Shown: piece after piece, positions 46,256 through 55,672 of the stretch | Layout of the letters: every line of letters starts with the position of its first letter | Numbering within the stretch: the stretch's first letter is position 1 | Origin: Paucisalibacillus algeriensis | GTDB lineage: Bacteria; Bacillota; Bacilli; Bacillales; Amphibacillaceae | Reading direction: 5' to 3' | Assembly (NCBI RefSeq): GCF_000577245.1 | Contig: NZ_CBYO010000014.1 | Span: forward strand, 434,001-498,000 | Length of the DNA: 64,000 bases | Notes under the pieces: generated by a model | Told to the model about the DNA's origin: nothing | The model's database searches: none | Seen by the model: only the letters and a program-made list of their open reading frames with translations | Position numbers and translations under genes: made by a program

Positions 46256-46549
46256 AGATTTATCCTCCATTAGAGATTGTTTGTAGATGAAGGAATAGTT
46301 CACACGATTTATTGTGGTCCGGACACTAGAAAATGGTGTTAGTTAATCTATTCCATTTCAATTAGATAGTAACATAAATTACTCTATAAAGTAAATACGT
46401 TTTATGAATTTTTAAATTAGACAGTAAACTCCAATGGTATACATGTAATATCTAATGTCGTACTTCTTTCTTTCCTTTTTTAGTAAAAAGCAGTTATTTT
46501 TTCAACTTAATGTGATATATATTAAACTATTAATAGGAGGTTTTTGAAA

Positions 46550-47107
46550 ATGAATAAATTAATAGTTGTGTTAGTAATATTGACTATATTAATATTTGGT
46601 GTTGTTGGATACATAATTTATACGGACATAAAAGCCTCAGAAGCTAGTAATTATAGTAGTAATTCTAGTGAAGGACCAAGTTCTACTGATGTAGACAACA
46701 TGCGTGAATCAGCAGGTGGCAACATAACAGAGGAAGAAATGCAGTCCTTTAAAGAAAAAGGGTTAAACCCCTTTGGGCAACCTACAACTATAGAGCAATT
46801 AACAGACAGTGACTTTCAAGAATATATTCATGGTATGAGTCATCAAAAAGTTAAAGCTGAAGAAAAATGGGGTTTTTATCAAATCAACGAAGATAGAATT
46901 CAATGGTTATTAGAAGGTCTCAACAATAATGAATTTATACACGGAAATCTCTATAGAAGAATTTTAGAAAAATGGGCGAATGGTGATTTTTCATCTGCAG
47001 ATGATGATCATAATGCCATTTGGGAATTACAGGGGGGAACAGTTGGTCAAGCAACCGGAATTTTATCCCCCGAAGAAGAAAGATCATACATGGAAAGTCA
47101 ACAATAG
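46550..47107 (+). CDS. Membrane-anchored protein, DUF6241-like
   Basis: A 185-aa extracytoplasmic protein anchored by one N-terminal helix (MNKLIVVLVILTILIFGVV), followed by a Ser/Asn-rich linker (about residues 28-48) and a small soluble domain with EEEMQSFKEKGLNPFG, YIHGMSHQKVKAEEKWG and a GNLYRRILEKWANGDFS helix. The pattern recalls the DUF6241 family, recalled rather than checked. ATG 46550 has AGGAGG 9 nt upstream; TTG 46544 is in frame but too close. It is a monocistronic gene; function unknown. Confidence 0.72.
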   Translation: MNKLIVVLVILTILIFGVVGYIIYTDIKASEASNYSSNSSEGPSSTDVDNMRESAGGNITEEEMQSFKEKGLNPFGQPTTIEQLTDSDFQEYIHGMSHQKVKAEEKWGFYQINEDRIQWLLEGLNNNEFIHGNLYRRILEKWANGDFSSADDDHNAIWELQGGTVGQATGILSPEEERSYMESQQ

Positions 47108-47126
47108 AAAATAATTTATAGACAAA

Positions 47127-47170
47127 AAGAAACTGCATCAATTCTAAGCTTGATGCAGTTTCTTTTTTTA
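47127..47170. terminator. Bidirectional terminator before tyrS
   Basis: AAGAAACTGCATCAA pairs perfectly with TTGATGCAGTTTCTT, followed by TTTTT on the plus strand; shared with the convergent tyrS. Confidence 0.9.
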
Positions 47171-48439
47171 ATTATACCGAATTAGGAAATACTTCTTCTT
47201 CCCTCTTCTAATAATGGTAAACTTACTTTCAATTCGATCTGATTCTGATACAACATAATTTACATCCTGTTGTCTTTCACCATTAATGTAAACAGCCCCA
47301 TTAGTAATATCTTCTCTTGCTTGACGTTTTGAAGAAGAGATGTTGGCGTTAACTAATAGATCAACTAATCCAATATCTTCTTTATCAACTCGGAAAGATG
47401 GTACATCCTTAAATCCTTGTTCAATTTCATCAGCTGATAGAGATTTTAAATCCCCACTAAATAAAGATGCTGAGATTTTTTGCGCTTGTTCTACCGCTTC
47501 TTGACTATGAACCATTCTTGTCACTTCTTCAGCAAGTCGTGTATGAGCAACACGTCTCTCTGGATGGTTTTCAACTTCTTTTTCTAGTTCGTCTAGCTCA
47601 ACTTCACTTAGGAAAGTAAAGTAACGTAAAAACTTCATCACATCACGGTCATCCGTATTAATCCAGAATTGATAGAACTCATATGGACTTGTTTTATCTG
47701 CATCTAACCACACAGCATTACCTGCAGATTTACCAAACTTAGTTCCATCTGCTTTTGTGATTAGAGGAACAGTTAGACCAAATACTTTTACTTCTTCTTC
47801 CTCATTTTCTCTTGCACGACGAATTAATTCCATACCAGCTGTTATATTTCCCCACTGGTCACTTCCACCAATTTGAAGTGTACAATTTTCTTGTGTGAAT
47901 AGTTTCTGAAAGTCTAGCGATTGTAAAATCATGTAACTAAACTCTGTAAAAGAGATCCCTTGCTCGATTCGAGCGGATACGGATTCCTTTGCTAACATAT
48001 AGTTAACACCGAAATGTTTTCCAGCGTCACGTAGAAAATCAATGATAGTCATACTGCTTAACCAATCATAGTTATTTCGTACAACTACTGGGTTTTCATC
48101 TTTATCAACTTCTAGTACTTTTGAGATTTGTGTTCTTAGGGCATCACTATACCCTTTTACTACTTCCTCAGTATTTAGCGAGCGCTCAGAAGAACGACCA
48201 CTTGGGTCCCCTATCATTCCTGTCCCACCACCAACAAGCGCAATTGGCTTATGTCCAGCTTTTTGGAATCGTTTTAACATCATTAGAGGTACTAAATGCC
48301 CGATGTGTAAGCTATCAGCTGTTGGGTCAAATCCACAATATAATGTTACTTCGTTTTCGGATAAATGCTTTTCCAAGCCTTCCCTATCAGTTACCTGATT
48401 AATGAGCCCTCTTTTTTCTAAATCATCTAAGATATGCAT
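47168..48439 (-). CDS. tyrS: Tyrosyl-tRNA synthetase
   Basis: Charges tRNA-Tyr. The 423-aa protein has the class I motifs HIGH (as DSLHIGHLVP, about residues 43-50) and KMSKS (as KFGKSAGN, about 228-235), the GGGTGMIGDPSGRSSER loop, and a C-terminal S4 RNA-binding domain (ASKRQAREDITNGAVYING region; split as SSKRQAREDI and GAVYINGERQ). ATG 48439 has GGAG 10 nt upstream; GTG 48448 sits too close. Preceded by a T-box leader, so it responds to uncharged tRNA-Tyr. Confidence 0.97.
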   Translation of the reverse strand: MHILDDLEKRGLINQVTDREGLEKHLSENEVTLYCGFDPTADSLHIGHLVPLMMLKRFQKAGHKPIALVGGGTGMIGDPSGRSSERSLNTEEVVKGYSDALRTQISKVLEVDKDENPVVVRNNYDWLSSMTIIDFLRDAGKHFGVNYMLAKESVSARIEQGISFTEFSYMILQSLDFQKLFTQENCTLQIGGSDQWGNITAGMELIRRARENEEEEVKVFGLTVPLITKADGTKFGKSAGNAVWLDADKTSPYEFYQFWINTDDRDVMKFLRYFTFLSEVELDELEKEVENHPERRVAHTRLAEEVTRMVHSQEAVEQAQKISASLFSGDLKSLSADEIEQGFKDVPSFRVDKEDIGLVDLLVNANISSSKRQAREDITNGAVYINGERQQDVNYVVSESDRIESKFTIIRRGKKKYFLIRYN

Positions 48440-48723
48440 CTTTTTCACACTCCATTATTTTTTCTAACAAAATAAAAAAACCCATTCCTTATGATAAATA
48501 AGGGACGAGTTTTAACACGCGGTACCACCCTTGTTGCAAGAAACAGCCACTTTGGGGTTGTTAACGATGACTTCACCGTCTTAATTTCACCTATTGGCTC
48601 ATTAAGATTGCTCTGGAATTGTACTTCGTATGCAAATATATTCTGGTTTCCACCGACCACCAGATCTCTTAGATAGGGATTTGCAACACTACTATTTCCT
48701 TCATTGCTTTAATTTATATTATT
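48440..48723 (-). ncRNA. T-box riboswitch upstream of tyrS
   Basis: On the minus strand the leader contains the conserved T-box sequence AAGGGTGGTACCGCG (48518-48532), preceded by stem I elements with GAAGTACAATTCC, where TAC may be the tyrosine specifier, and AGAGA..GG-type motifs. A terminator-like hairpin with TTTTTTT follows (48473-48510). Uncharged tRNA-Tyr would stabilise the antiterminator. The specifier call is by eye. Confidence 0.88.
48473..48510 (-). terminator. Conditional terminator of the tyrS T-box
   Basis: Minus strand CGTCCCTTAT pairs with ATAAGGAATGGG around TTATC, followed by seven T; competes with the T-box antiterminator just upstream. Confidence 0.75.
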
Positions 48724-48729
48724 ACATTT

Positions 48730-48758
48730 ATCATATAGAATAAAGATAAAAAATGCAA
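48730..48758 (-). promoter_or_regulatory. Sigma-A promoter of tyrS
   Basis: Minus strand: -35 TTGCAT (48753-48758), 17-bp spacer, -10 TATGAT (48730-48735), starting the T-box leader near 48723. Confidence 0.72.
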
Positions 48759-48799
48759 TTATTTTTGCAAATTTATTGTACCTACTCTATCATTGCATA

Positions 48800-48808
48800 T
48801 GCTATAAT
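48800..48808 (+). promoter_or_regulatory. Extended -10 promoter of the class A PBP gene
   Basis: TGCTATAAT is an extended -10 element (TGnTATAAT), 28 bp before the GTG start at 48837. A -35 (TTGTAC at 48776) is 21 bp away, longer than optimal. Confidence 0.55.
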
Positions 48809-48836
48809 TATTCTTGGAATAATAGGGGGTTTTATC

Positions 48837-51812
48837 GTGGATTTTAAAGAGTTTTTCCAAAAAGTTGGAACCAAGGTAAAAACAATCTGGAGCACTGGGA
48901 AAGTACAACGTGCATCAAGAATTACATATGATGTTGTCTGGAATGTTATTTTATTTTTTATTGTCATTGGTATTATTGGGATGTTCTTTGGTGTAGGTGT
49001 AGGATTTGGATACTTTGCCTCACTAGTCAAAGACGAACCAATCCGTCCATATGAAAGCATGGAAAAAGATATCTATAATTACGAAGAAACATCCAAATTG
49101 TATTTTGCCGGGGATATTTATTTTGGAGATATTCAATCAGATCTTCACCGTGAAGAAACAAAATTAGAAGATATCTCACCAATATTAATTGATGCCGTAA
49201 TTGCAACGGAAGATGAATTCTTCAAAGAGCATAATGGCGTTGTACCAAAGGCAATTGTTCGTGCACTTGTTCAAGAATTTACTAATTCCGATATGAAGTC
49301 TGGTGGTAGTACATTAACGCAACAGCTAATTAAAAACCAGATTTTAACAAATGAAGTATCCTTTGAACGAAAGGCAAAAGAAATATTACTTGCAATGCGA
49401 TTAGAGCAATTCTTCGAAAAAGATCAGATAATGGAAGCGTATTTGAATATTATCCCATACGGACGTGGAGCTAATGGACGAAATATCGCTGGTGTCCAAA
49501 CTGCCGCTCAAGAGATTTTTGGAATTAACGCTGATGAAGTTAACCTTCCACAAGCTGCATTTCTTGCTGGTCTTCCACAAAGTCCATCTTATTATACGCC
49601 ATATCAAGGTGGTGGTGGTTTAAAAAACCAAGAAGGACTTGAACCAGGGATTACTCGTATGAAAGTAGTTCTTAGCCGAATGTTAGAAATGGAATATATT
49701 ACAGAAAAGGAATATAAGAATGCTCTAAACTACGATATTGTAGCTGACTTTGTTACAAGTTCTGAAAGTCCTATCGAAAAATATCCATATCTAACGTTTG
49801 AATTAGAAAAAAGAGCGAAAGAAATACTGATGTATTTTCTAGCAGATAAAGATGGTTATACAAAAGAGGATCTGGATGAAAGCGATGAATTAAAAGAGCA
49901 ATATATGATATTAGCGGATCGTGATCTTCGTCAAAGTGGTTATAATATCCATTCCACCATTGACAAGGAAATCTATGATGCCTTCCAAGAAGTTGCTAAG
50001 AACTTCCAATACTATGGTCCAGATTGGCATGGTAACACGATTGACCCTGCAACTGGTGAAGAAATAACCACACAACAGGTTCAAGCAGCTGGATTTTTAG
50101 TTGAAAATAAAACAGGAAAAGTAATAAGCTTTCTTGGTGGACGTGGATTCAGTTTCGAGAATCAAACGAATTACGCTACAGACACGTTACGACCGAATGG
50201 GAGTACGATGAAGCCATTATTGGCAATAGCTCCTGCAATGGAAAAAGGCATTGTACAACCAGGAACTCCTGTTGCAGATGTTAAGACTACTTGGTCAACT
50301 CCAGGAGGCCCGTGGACACCACAGAACTTTAACTACCGCTATCATGGAATCTTATCTGTAAGAGACTTTATTACGGATTCTTATAACGTACCAACAATCA
50401 AGGTATATTCACAAATTGCCCATGAGAATCCTGTGGATCAGTACATACGAAAAATGGGGATTACTTCGCTTGGTGATGCAGAATATGCAAACTTAGCATT
50501 GTCAATTGGTGGTACAACGCATGGTATATCAGTTGAAGAGAATACGAATGCCTTTGTAACCTTTGCAAATGGTGGAAATTTCGTAGATGCCTATATGATT
50601 GAAAAGATTACTAACCAAGACGGTGAAGTAATTTATGAACATAAAACAGAGCCAGTGGAAGTATTCTCTCCACAAACAGCTTATTTGACGACAGATATAC
50701 TCCGTGACGTCGTTAGTGAAGGAACTGCAAATTATTTACGTTCACAACTAAAGTATCCAAACGTGGATTGGGCAGGTAAAACTGGAACTACCCAAAATAC
50801 CCATGATGTCCACTTTGTCGGATATAACCCGAACGTTACAATGGGAACTTGGTTAGGATATCGAATAGGACAGTCATTGAAGTGTGATAGCTGTGCTTTA
50901 TATGAAGGAAATAGAAACATAAAACTTTGGGCAGAGCTTATGAATGCTGCTTCTGAAATTAGACCTGATCTTGTTGCACCATCGGAACAATTCCAACGAC
51001 CTGATGGAATCGTAACACGAAGTATTTGTGCAACATCTGGTATGCTTGCTTCTGATTTATGTCAACAAGCAGGACTGGTATCGAGTGATTTATTTAATAT
51101 CAACTTTGTACCAACACAGGTGGACGATAGTCTTGTATCAGGTTCTTATGTCCTAGTTGATGGTAAAGCAGTATTAGCTGGACCTAAAACTCCTAAAGAA
51201 TTCATTCAAGATGATGGTCTATCCTTTAACCCAGAATGGATAATTCGAAATCAATATGACAAACTAAATGATTTGACAGAGCTGTTCCCTAGGTTCCGAA
51301 GAGAGGCATGGGAAAAGATTAGTCTTCCGAATATCGAAGGTCATAAATCAGTGGTAGATGATGATGGCAAGGCACCTGGAGTACCTTCATCAGTACAAAA
51401 TAATGGAAGCAATTTAACATGGGATGCTTCTGGAAGCAAAGATGTTATTGGATATCGAATATACCGTGCTAACAAACCTGGAGATTCATTCGGTCTAATT
51501 GGTCATTCGATTGAAACTAGTTTTAAATTACCTAGTGGAAATGGTGTTTACCATGTTAAAGCAGTTGATTACTTCGGATTAGAATCTTCTGCTTCAAAAG
51601 AAATTGTTGTCGGTGACTTCTCAGAACCGGAGAAAGAAGAAAAGCCTGAAAAACCAGAACCGGATAAGGAAGTAGATAAACCGAAGGAACCAGAAAAGCC
51701 AGATCCAGATCCTGAAGATCCCGAGGAGCCTGGGGACCCAGGTCAACCGGAGAATCCTAGGGATCCGGTAGATCCTCCTGAAAATCCTCCAGGGGATACT
51801 GAAAAGGATTAG
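48837..51812 (+). CDS. Class A penicillin-binding protein with FN3-like domain and proline-rich tail
   Basis: Bifunctional peptidoglycan synthase of 991 aa. A membrane helix (about residues 28-55) leads into the GT51 glycosyltransferase domain with ATEDEFFKEHNG and GGSTLTQQLIKN. The transpeptidase domain follows with SxxK (NGSTMKPLL), SxN (DSYNVPT) and KTG (GKTGTTQN). A fibronectin-III-like module is at about residues 845-925, followed by a 60-residue Pro/Glu/Asp tail. The GTG at 48837 has AGGGGG 7 nt upstream; the frame to 48753 runs back through the divergent promoter. Class A PBPs with this tail span the wall in other Bacillales. Confidence 0.93.
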   Translation: MDFKEFFQKVGTKVKTIWSTGKVQRASRITYDVVWNVILFFIVIGIIGMFFGVGVGFGYFASLVKDEPIRPYESMEKDIYNYEETSKLYFAGDIYFGDIQSDLHREETKLEDISPILIDAVIATEDEFFKEHNGVVPKAIVRALVQEFTNSDMKSGGSTLTQQLIKNQILTNEVSFERKAKEILLAMRLEQFFEKDQIMEAYLNIIPYGRGANGRNIAGVQTAAQEIFGINADEVNLPQAAFLAGLPQSPSYYTPYQGGGGLKNQEGLEPGITRMKVVLSRMLEMEYITEKEYKNALNYDIVADFVTSSESPIEKYPYLTFELEKRAKEILMYFLADKDGYTKEDLDESDELKEQYMILADRDLRQSGYNIHSTIDKEIYDAFQEVAKNFQYYGPDWHGNTIDPATGEEITTQQVQAAGFLVENKTGKVISFLGGRGFSFENQTNYATDTLRPNGSTMKPLLAIAPAMEKGIVQPGTPVADVKTTWSTPGGPWTPQNFNYRYHGILSVRDFITDSYNVPTIKVYSQIAHENPVDQYIRKMGITSLGDAEYANLALSIGGTTHGISVEENTNAFVTFANGGNFVDAYMIEKITNQDGEVIYEHKTEPVEVFSPQTAYLTTDILRDVVSEGTANYLRSQLKYPNVDWAGKTGTTQNTHDVHFVGYNPNVTMGTWLGYRIGQSLKCDSCALYEGNRNIKLWAELMNAASEIRPDLVAPSEQFQRPDGIVTRSICATSGMLASDLCQQAGLVSSDLFNINFVPTQVDDSLVSGSYVLVDGKAVLAGPKTPKEFIQDDGLSFNPEWIIRNQYDKLNDLTELFPRFRREAWEKISLPNIEGHKSVVDDDGKAPGVPSSVQNNGSNLTWDASGSKDVIGYRIYRANKPGDSFGLIGHSIETSFKLPSGNGVYHVKAVDYFGLESSASKEIVVGDFSEPEKEEKPEKPEPDKEVDKPKEPEKPDPDPEDPEEPGDPGQPENPRDPVDPPENPPGDTEKD

Positions 51813-51870
51813 TCATTACAATAGTCTGACGTACCTATTCCTTGGTACTTTTAGGCATTAAAATAGCAAT

Positions 51871-51913
51871 AGCCTAGTTCACTTTCTCTGAACAAGACTA
51901 TTGCTATTTTTTC
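51871..51913 (+). terminator. Intrinsic terminator of the PBP gene
   Basis: AAATAGCAATAG pairs with CTATTGCTATTT, followed by TTTC; about 60 bp past the stop. Confidence 0.82.
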
Positions 51914-51992
51914 ATTTACATTTAAACAAAATTTAAGTGCTAATTTCTATAATTGTTAAATGATTTATTCTACCACTATCGCTTAAGATGAT

Positions 51993-52841
51993 CTATAATT
52001 TGTTTTCCTTGTACCTCAGTCCTATACGTATTTCGTTGACTAGTAATTGTTTTTCTTTATTAGAAATAGCATCCGCTGAAAGCTTACGAGCTGCTATCGG
52101 AATAATCCAAGGTTCCACTTCCTCATAGGTAGTTCCAGTAAGTAATGTATATTCATCTAAAAAGACGTCAATTATTCCTTCTCTTAAAGAGTCAAAAACA
52201 TTTACAACGTTTTGTGGTGTGTCACTAGGTAAAACGGCAAATCTAATCATAATGATGTATTCCGCTAGATCTGTTTCTGGATTACCACTAGTGGCATCAT
52301 TCCAATCAATCATTACAGCTTTTCCATTGCTCATCAATATATTATTAGGATTAGGATCTCCGTGACATATTTGACTCTTTATTGGAAAACTATCTAAAAT
52401 ATCGATAATAGCACTTTTTTCTTCTTCCCCTAAATAACCCACACTCCGTATCTGTCTCTTCAGGAATTCCCTTTGCGGAGGTATTCCCTCATGTGATAAA
52501 TGATGAATTTCACTTAAAAGGCGAGCAGTATATCGAACATCATTCCAAACCGTCATTAGTTGGTCTGCGTTAATTTGTTGGATTAGGATGTTGAATAAGC
52601 GTTCTTTTAATGTTTCGCCGTAAATTCGTTCAAACACAATTCCTGGACGTTGATCAAACTCTACGATTTCATATGGCTTAGGTACAGACAACCCCATTTT
52701 CCATGCCATAAGATTATTCCTATATTCTCTTTCTAAAGCTAGTATGCTGGTGTTTGGTTTTGCTAATTTAATAATTTTGTTATCGTCCCCCCACTCAAAT
52801 ACTTCTGAGTTTCCACCTTCACCTATCTTTCTACCAATCAT
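51993..52841 (-). CDS. Aminoglycoside phosphotransferase-fold kinase
   Basis: A 282-aa kinase-like protein. N-terminal MIGRKIGEGGNSEVFEWGDD (glycine loop), an ALEREYRNNL helix, the Brenner motif ICHGDPNPNNILM (HGDxxxxN catalytic loop) and the metal-binding MIDWNDATSGNP. Such proteins phosphorylate small molecules such as choline, homoserine, thioribose or macrolides; nothing here points to antibiotic resistance. ATG 52841 has GGGGGA 8 nt upstream. In B. subtilis the gene divergent from acuABC is acsA; here this kinase holds that place. Confidence 0.85.
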   Translation of the reverse strand: MIGRKIGEGGNSEVFEWGDDNKIIKLAKPNTSILALEREYRNNLMAWKMGLSVPKPYEIVEFDQRPGIVFERIYGETLKERLFNILIQQINADQLMTVWNDVRYTARLLSEIHHLSHEGIPPQREFLKRQIRSVGYLGEEEKSAIIDILDSFPIKSQICHGDPNPNNILMSNGKAVMIDWNDATSGNPETDLAEYIIMIRFAVLPSDTPQNVVNVFDSLREGIIDVFLDEYTLLTGTTYEEVEPWIIPIAARKLSADAISNKEKQLLVNEIRIGLRYKENKL

Positions 52842-53070
52842 CACCTTAATCCCCCATATGTTATATCGTATTTCAATTTCGTTATCCTACTCTTTGAGAA
52901 CAGAGTTTTATATCTTTTATAGTAACATAATAATTCAGAAAAGTTTGGATAAAATTAATGATTAATAAGACTTCAAAGTACCTTTCAGAAATTTATCTAG
53001 AAAAGACTAAAAATTACAACGATAATCTTGTATAATAAAACTAATACAAAATTTGAGTGGTGAACAATTA

Positions 53071-53718
53071 ATGGAGCATTTAAAAACTTACAATAGAATA
53101 AAACATCAAGCAACCGACATTATCATTGAGGGACCAGTCCCTGCATCAACACTCGAAAACTATATTTTTCATCATGACTTAACAACTTTTCGACCTTCTA
53201 AAAAGCAATTTCAAGCCCTATTAGGTATTGCGGGTTTGGCTGATGGCAGAATTATCATTGCAAGAACAGAGGATACTATAATTGGTTATGTAACCTATCT
53301 ATATCCAGATCCTTTAGAAAGATGGTCAACCTTTCAAATGTAGAATTTAATAGAGCTAGGCGCAATTGAGGTAATTCCTGAATACCGAGGAAGTGGAATA
53401 GCCTCAAGTCTATTAAAGGTATCGATGATGGATCCTTTTATGGAAAATTATATAGTTATCTCAACAGAATACTATTGGCACTGGGATTTAAAAGGAACAA
53501 ATTTAAGTATTTGGGAATATCGAAAGGTAATGGAAAAAATGATGGCTTCTGGGGGCCTTTTGCCAGCTCCAACGGATGACCCTGAAATAATTTCACACCC
53601 GGCAAATTGTTTAATGGTAAGAATTGGTTCAAAAGTGAAGGAAGAATCAATACAGCAATTTGAAACGTTACGTTTTTTAAAACGACATCAAATACGAAGT
53701 TATAGGGAGGGATTATGA
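53071..53718 (+). pseudogene. acuA: AcuA (acetyl-CoA synthetase acetyltransferase) with in-frame amber stop
   Basis: AcuA inactivates acetyl-CoA synthetase by lysine acetylation. The frame encodes a full AcuA (about 215 codons), with GPVPASTLENYIFHHDLTTF, IGYVTYLYPDPLERWSTF, then IELGAIEVIPEYRGSGIASS (the GNAT acetyl-CoA loop), TEYYWHWDLKGTNLSIWEYR and a normal C-terminus. A TAG at 53341-53343 interrupts it after residue 90, in a place where homologues have Glu (MENLIEL, here M-stop-NLIEL), so one G-to-T change explains it. No frameshift. The downstream part could restart at ATG 53425 but would lack the N-terminal half. Either a true nonsense mutation or a sequencing error. It overlaps acuB. 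Confidence 0.85.
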
Positions 53719-54368
53719 TGCATGTTGAAAAAATAATGAATCGAAATGTAATCTCACTAAGTCCTTCAGATTCAATCGAAAAAGCATATCAATTATTAGT
53801 TAATCATAAAATCAGGCATATCCCGATTGTAGATGAAGACCATTATGTAATCGGAATTGTATCAGATCGTGATATTCGTGACGCAAGCCCATCGATTTTA
53901 ACAAATACTCCAGAAAAGGATGTATTAAATAAAGAAGTTTCTTCGATTATGAGTAGCCCTGTTATCACGGCTCATCCATTAGATTTTGTAGAAGAGGTTG
54001 CCCGAATATTTTACGATCGCGAAATCGCATGCCTACCAGTGGTTAGTAATGATAAACTAGTTGGTGTAATTACAGAAAAGGATCTGCTATATACCTTAAT
54101 TCAGCTAACCGGAACACATGTACAAGGTTCCCACATTGAGGTAAAGGTCCCACATAAGCCAGGAATATTACCTGAAGTTGCATCTGTATTTGGAAATCGA
54201 GGTGTTAATATTTCCTCTGTATTAGTTTATCCTTTTCATAACGACCCAGAATATAAGATACTGGTTTTTCGAGTACAAACCATGAATCCACTACCAATTA
54301 TTCGTGATTTACGAAATGCTGGGTATGAATTAATGTGGCCAAACAATATACCGGAGCCTAGATTATGA
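53718..54368 (+). CDS. acuB: AcuB: CBS-pair and ACT domain protein
   Basis: Partner of the acetoin/acetate utilisation operon, with unknown biochemical role. The 216-aa protein has two CBS domains (IMNRNVISLSPSDSI and VSSIMSSPVITAHPLDFV, about residues 1-130) and a C-terminal ACT domain (IEVKVPHKPGILPEVASVFGN; about 140-215). The likely start is ATG 53718, 7 nt after GGGAGG and matching the homologue start MIVEQIM; ATG 53715 is also possible. It overlaps the acuA stop and, by ATGA, the acuC start. Confidence 0.93.
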   Translation: MHVEKIMNRNVISLSPSDSIEKAYQLLVNHKIRHIPIVDEDHYVIGIVSDRDIRDASPSILTNTPEKDVLNKEVSSIMSSPVITAHPLDFVEEVARIFYDREIACLPVVSNDKLVGVITEKDLLYTLIQLTGTHVQGSHIEVKVPHKPGILPEVASVFGNRGVNISSVLVYPFHNDPEYKILVFRVQTMNPLPIIRDLRNAGYELMWPNNIPEPRL

Positions 54369-55513
54369 ACAAAGATATTAAATTTGTTTTTGACAAATCA
54401 CTCTTAAATTACCATTTTCACAATGATCATCCGTTTAACCAAAAGCGGGTTATTTTAACAAAGGAATTACTGGAAAATTCTGGACAATTAGCAGAGAATC
54501 AAATTATTGTACCACGAGTGGCATCTGATGATGAGATAGCGCTTGTTCATGATCCTGCTTATATACGCACAGTCAAATCTGCTAATAATATGTCACCGGA
54601 AAACCTAATTAAATATGGGCTGGGTACCGAGGATACGCCGGTTTTTCCCAATATGCATGAAGCCTCAGCTCAAATTGTAGGGGCTACACTCACCGCTATT
54701 GAAGCTGTCTTAGTTGAAGGTGCACATGGAGCAGTTAATTTTGCAGGTGGCTTACATCACGGTTTTAAGCAAAAGGCTTCAGGGTTCTGTATTTATAATG
54801 ATGCTGCAATTGCGATCAAATATATTCGAAAAAATTATGATTTAAAAGTATTATACGTTGATACTGACGCACACCATGGAGATGGTGTTCAATTGGCTTT
54901 CTATGATGATCCTAAGGTTTGTACATTCTCTATCCACGAAACAGGTAGGTACCTTTTCCCTGGCACCGGAAATGTTAATGAAAGAGGGATTAAAGAAGGC
55001 CACGGGTTTAGCTTTAATTTACCAATCGATGCTTTTACACAGGATGAATCTTATCTAGAAGTTTATGAAAACGCTTTACGAGAAATAGCGGATTTCTTTC
55101 AGCCTGATGTGATAGTTACTCAAAATGGCGCTGATTCCCATTTTTATGATCCTCTCACCCACTTATGTGGTTCCATGGCCATTTATGAAAGAATACCAGA
55201 AGTTGCATTAGAAATTAGCAAAACATACTGTAATGGAAAATGGATTGCTCTTGGTGGAGGTGGTTATGATATTTGGCGTGTTGTCCCTCGGGCATGGTCA
55301 CAAATTTGGAATGTCATGAAGGATGAACAACCCTTACATGGCGATCTCCCTATAACCTGGATAAATAATTGGCAGAAAGAAGCACCAGTTACTTTACCAA
55401 CAACATGGCATGACCCTATAGAGGAAATTCCAGTAATTCCAAGAAAAAAGGAAATTGAGGAAAAAAATCACGTTACATTACTGAATTTATTAAAATATAC
55501 TAAAGTAATATAA
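54365..55513 (+). CDS. acuC: AcuC: protein deacetylase (HDAC family)
   Basis: Zinc-dependent deacetylase that reverses AcuA acetylation of acetyl-CoA synthetase in B. subtilis. The 382-aa protein is a class I-like HDAC fold with GGLHHGFKQKASGFCIYNDAAIA (in part: HHGFKQKASGF, FCIYNDAAIA), the DTDAHHGDGVQ metal site and QNGADSHFYDPLTHLCGS and GGGGYDIWRVVPRAW. All catalytic residues seem intact. With acuA broken its target may no longer be acetylated by AcuA. Last gene of acuABC. Confidence 0.95.
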   Translation: MNKDIKFVFDKSLLNYHFHNDHPFNQKRVILTKELLENSGQLAENQIIVPRVASDDEIALVHDPAYIRTVKSANNMSPENLIKYGLGTEDTPVFPNMHEASAQIVGATLTAIEAVLVEGAHGAVNFAGGLHHGFKQKASGFCIYNDAAIAIKYIRKNYDLKVLYVDTDAHHGDGVQLAFYDDPKVCTFSIHETGRYLFPGTGNVNERGIKEGHGFSFNLPIDAFTQDESYLEVYENALREIADFFQPDVIVTQNGADSHFYDPLTHLCGSMAIYERIPEVALEISKTYCNGKWIALGGGGYDIWRVVPRAWSQIWNVMKDEQPLHGDLPITWINNWQKEAPVTLPTTWHDPIEEIPVIPRKKEIEEKNHVTLLNLLKYTKVI

Positions 55514-55641
55514 ACATCAATCTATTAGGATTTTAGTAGATTACCATATAAGCAGAGGAATAGGAAAGGAGCGGAGATATCCGTATCCTACATCCTATTG
55601 CCTGGACGAATCAGTTTAATCTTTACTGTATCTAAATATGC
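55514..55641. other. acuC-motS intergenic region with a short inverted repeat
   Basis: This gap between convergent genes has a GC-rich stretch at about 55557-55604 with AATAGGA (55559-55565) and TCCTATT (about 55593-55599) as inverted ends and GGAGATATCC inside. No U-run follows it. It may be a decayed repeat or a weak hairpin. Nothing else was seen. Confidence 0.35.
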
Positions 55642-55672
55642 AAAAAAAAGGAGTTGAAATTTCAACTCCTTT
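55642..55672 (-). terminator. Intrinsic terminator of motPS
   Basis: Perfect 26-bp palindrome AAAGGAGTTGAAA/TTTCAACTCCTTT followed by TTTTT on the minus strand, overlapping the last codon of motS. Confidence 0.88.

Noticed and set aside
51993-52841. Aminoglycoside resistance gene
   Set aside because: Only the general kinase fold motifs are present; many such proteins act on metabolites, and no mobile context is visible.
53053-53718. Two separate genes (53053-53343 and 53425-53718) instead of one broken acuA
   Set aside because: Both lie in the same frame, and the sequence between them (NLIELGAIEVIPEYRG) continues the AcuA homology without a gap.
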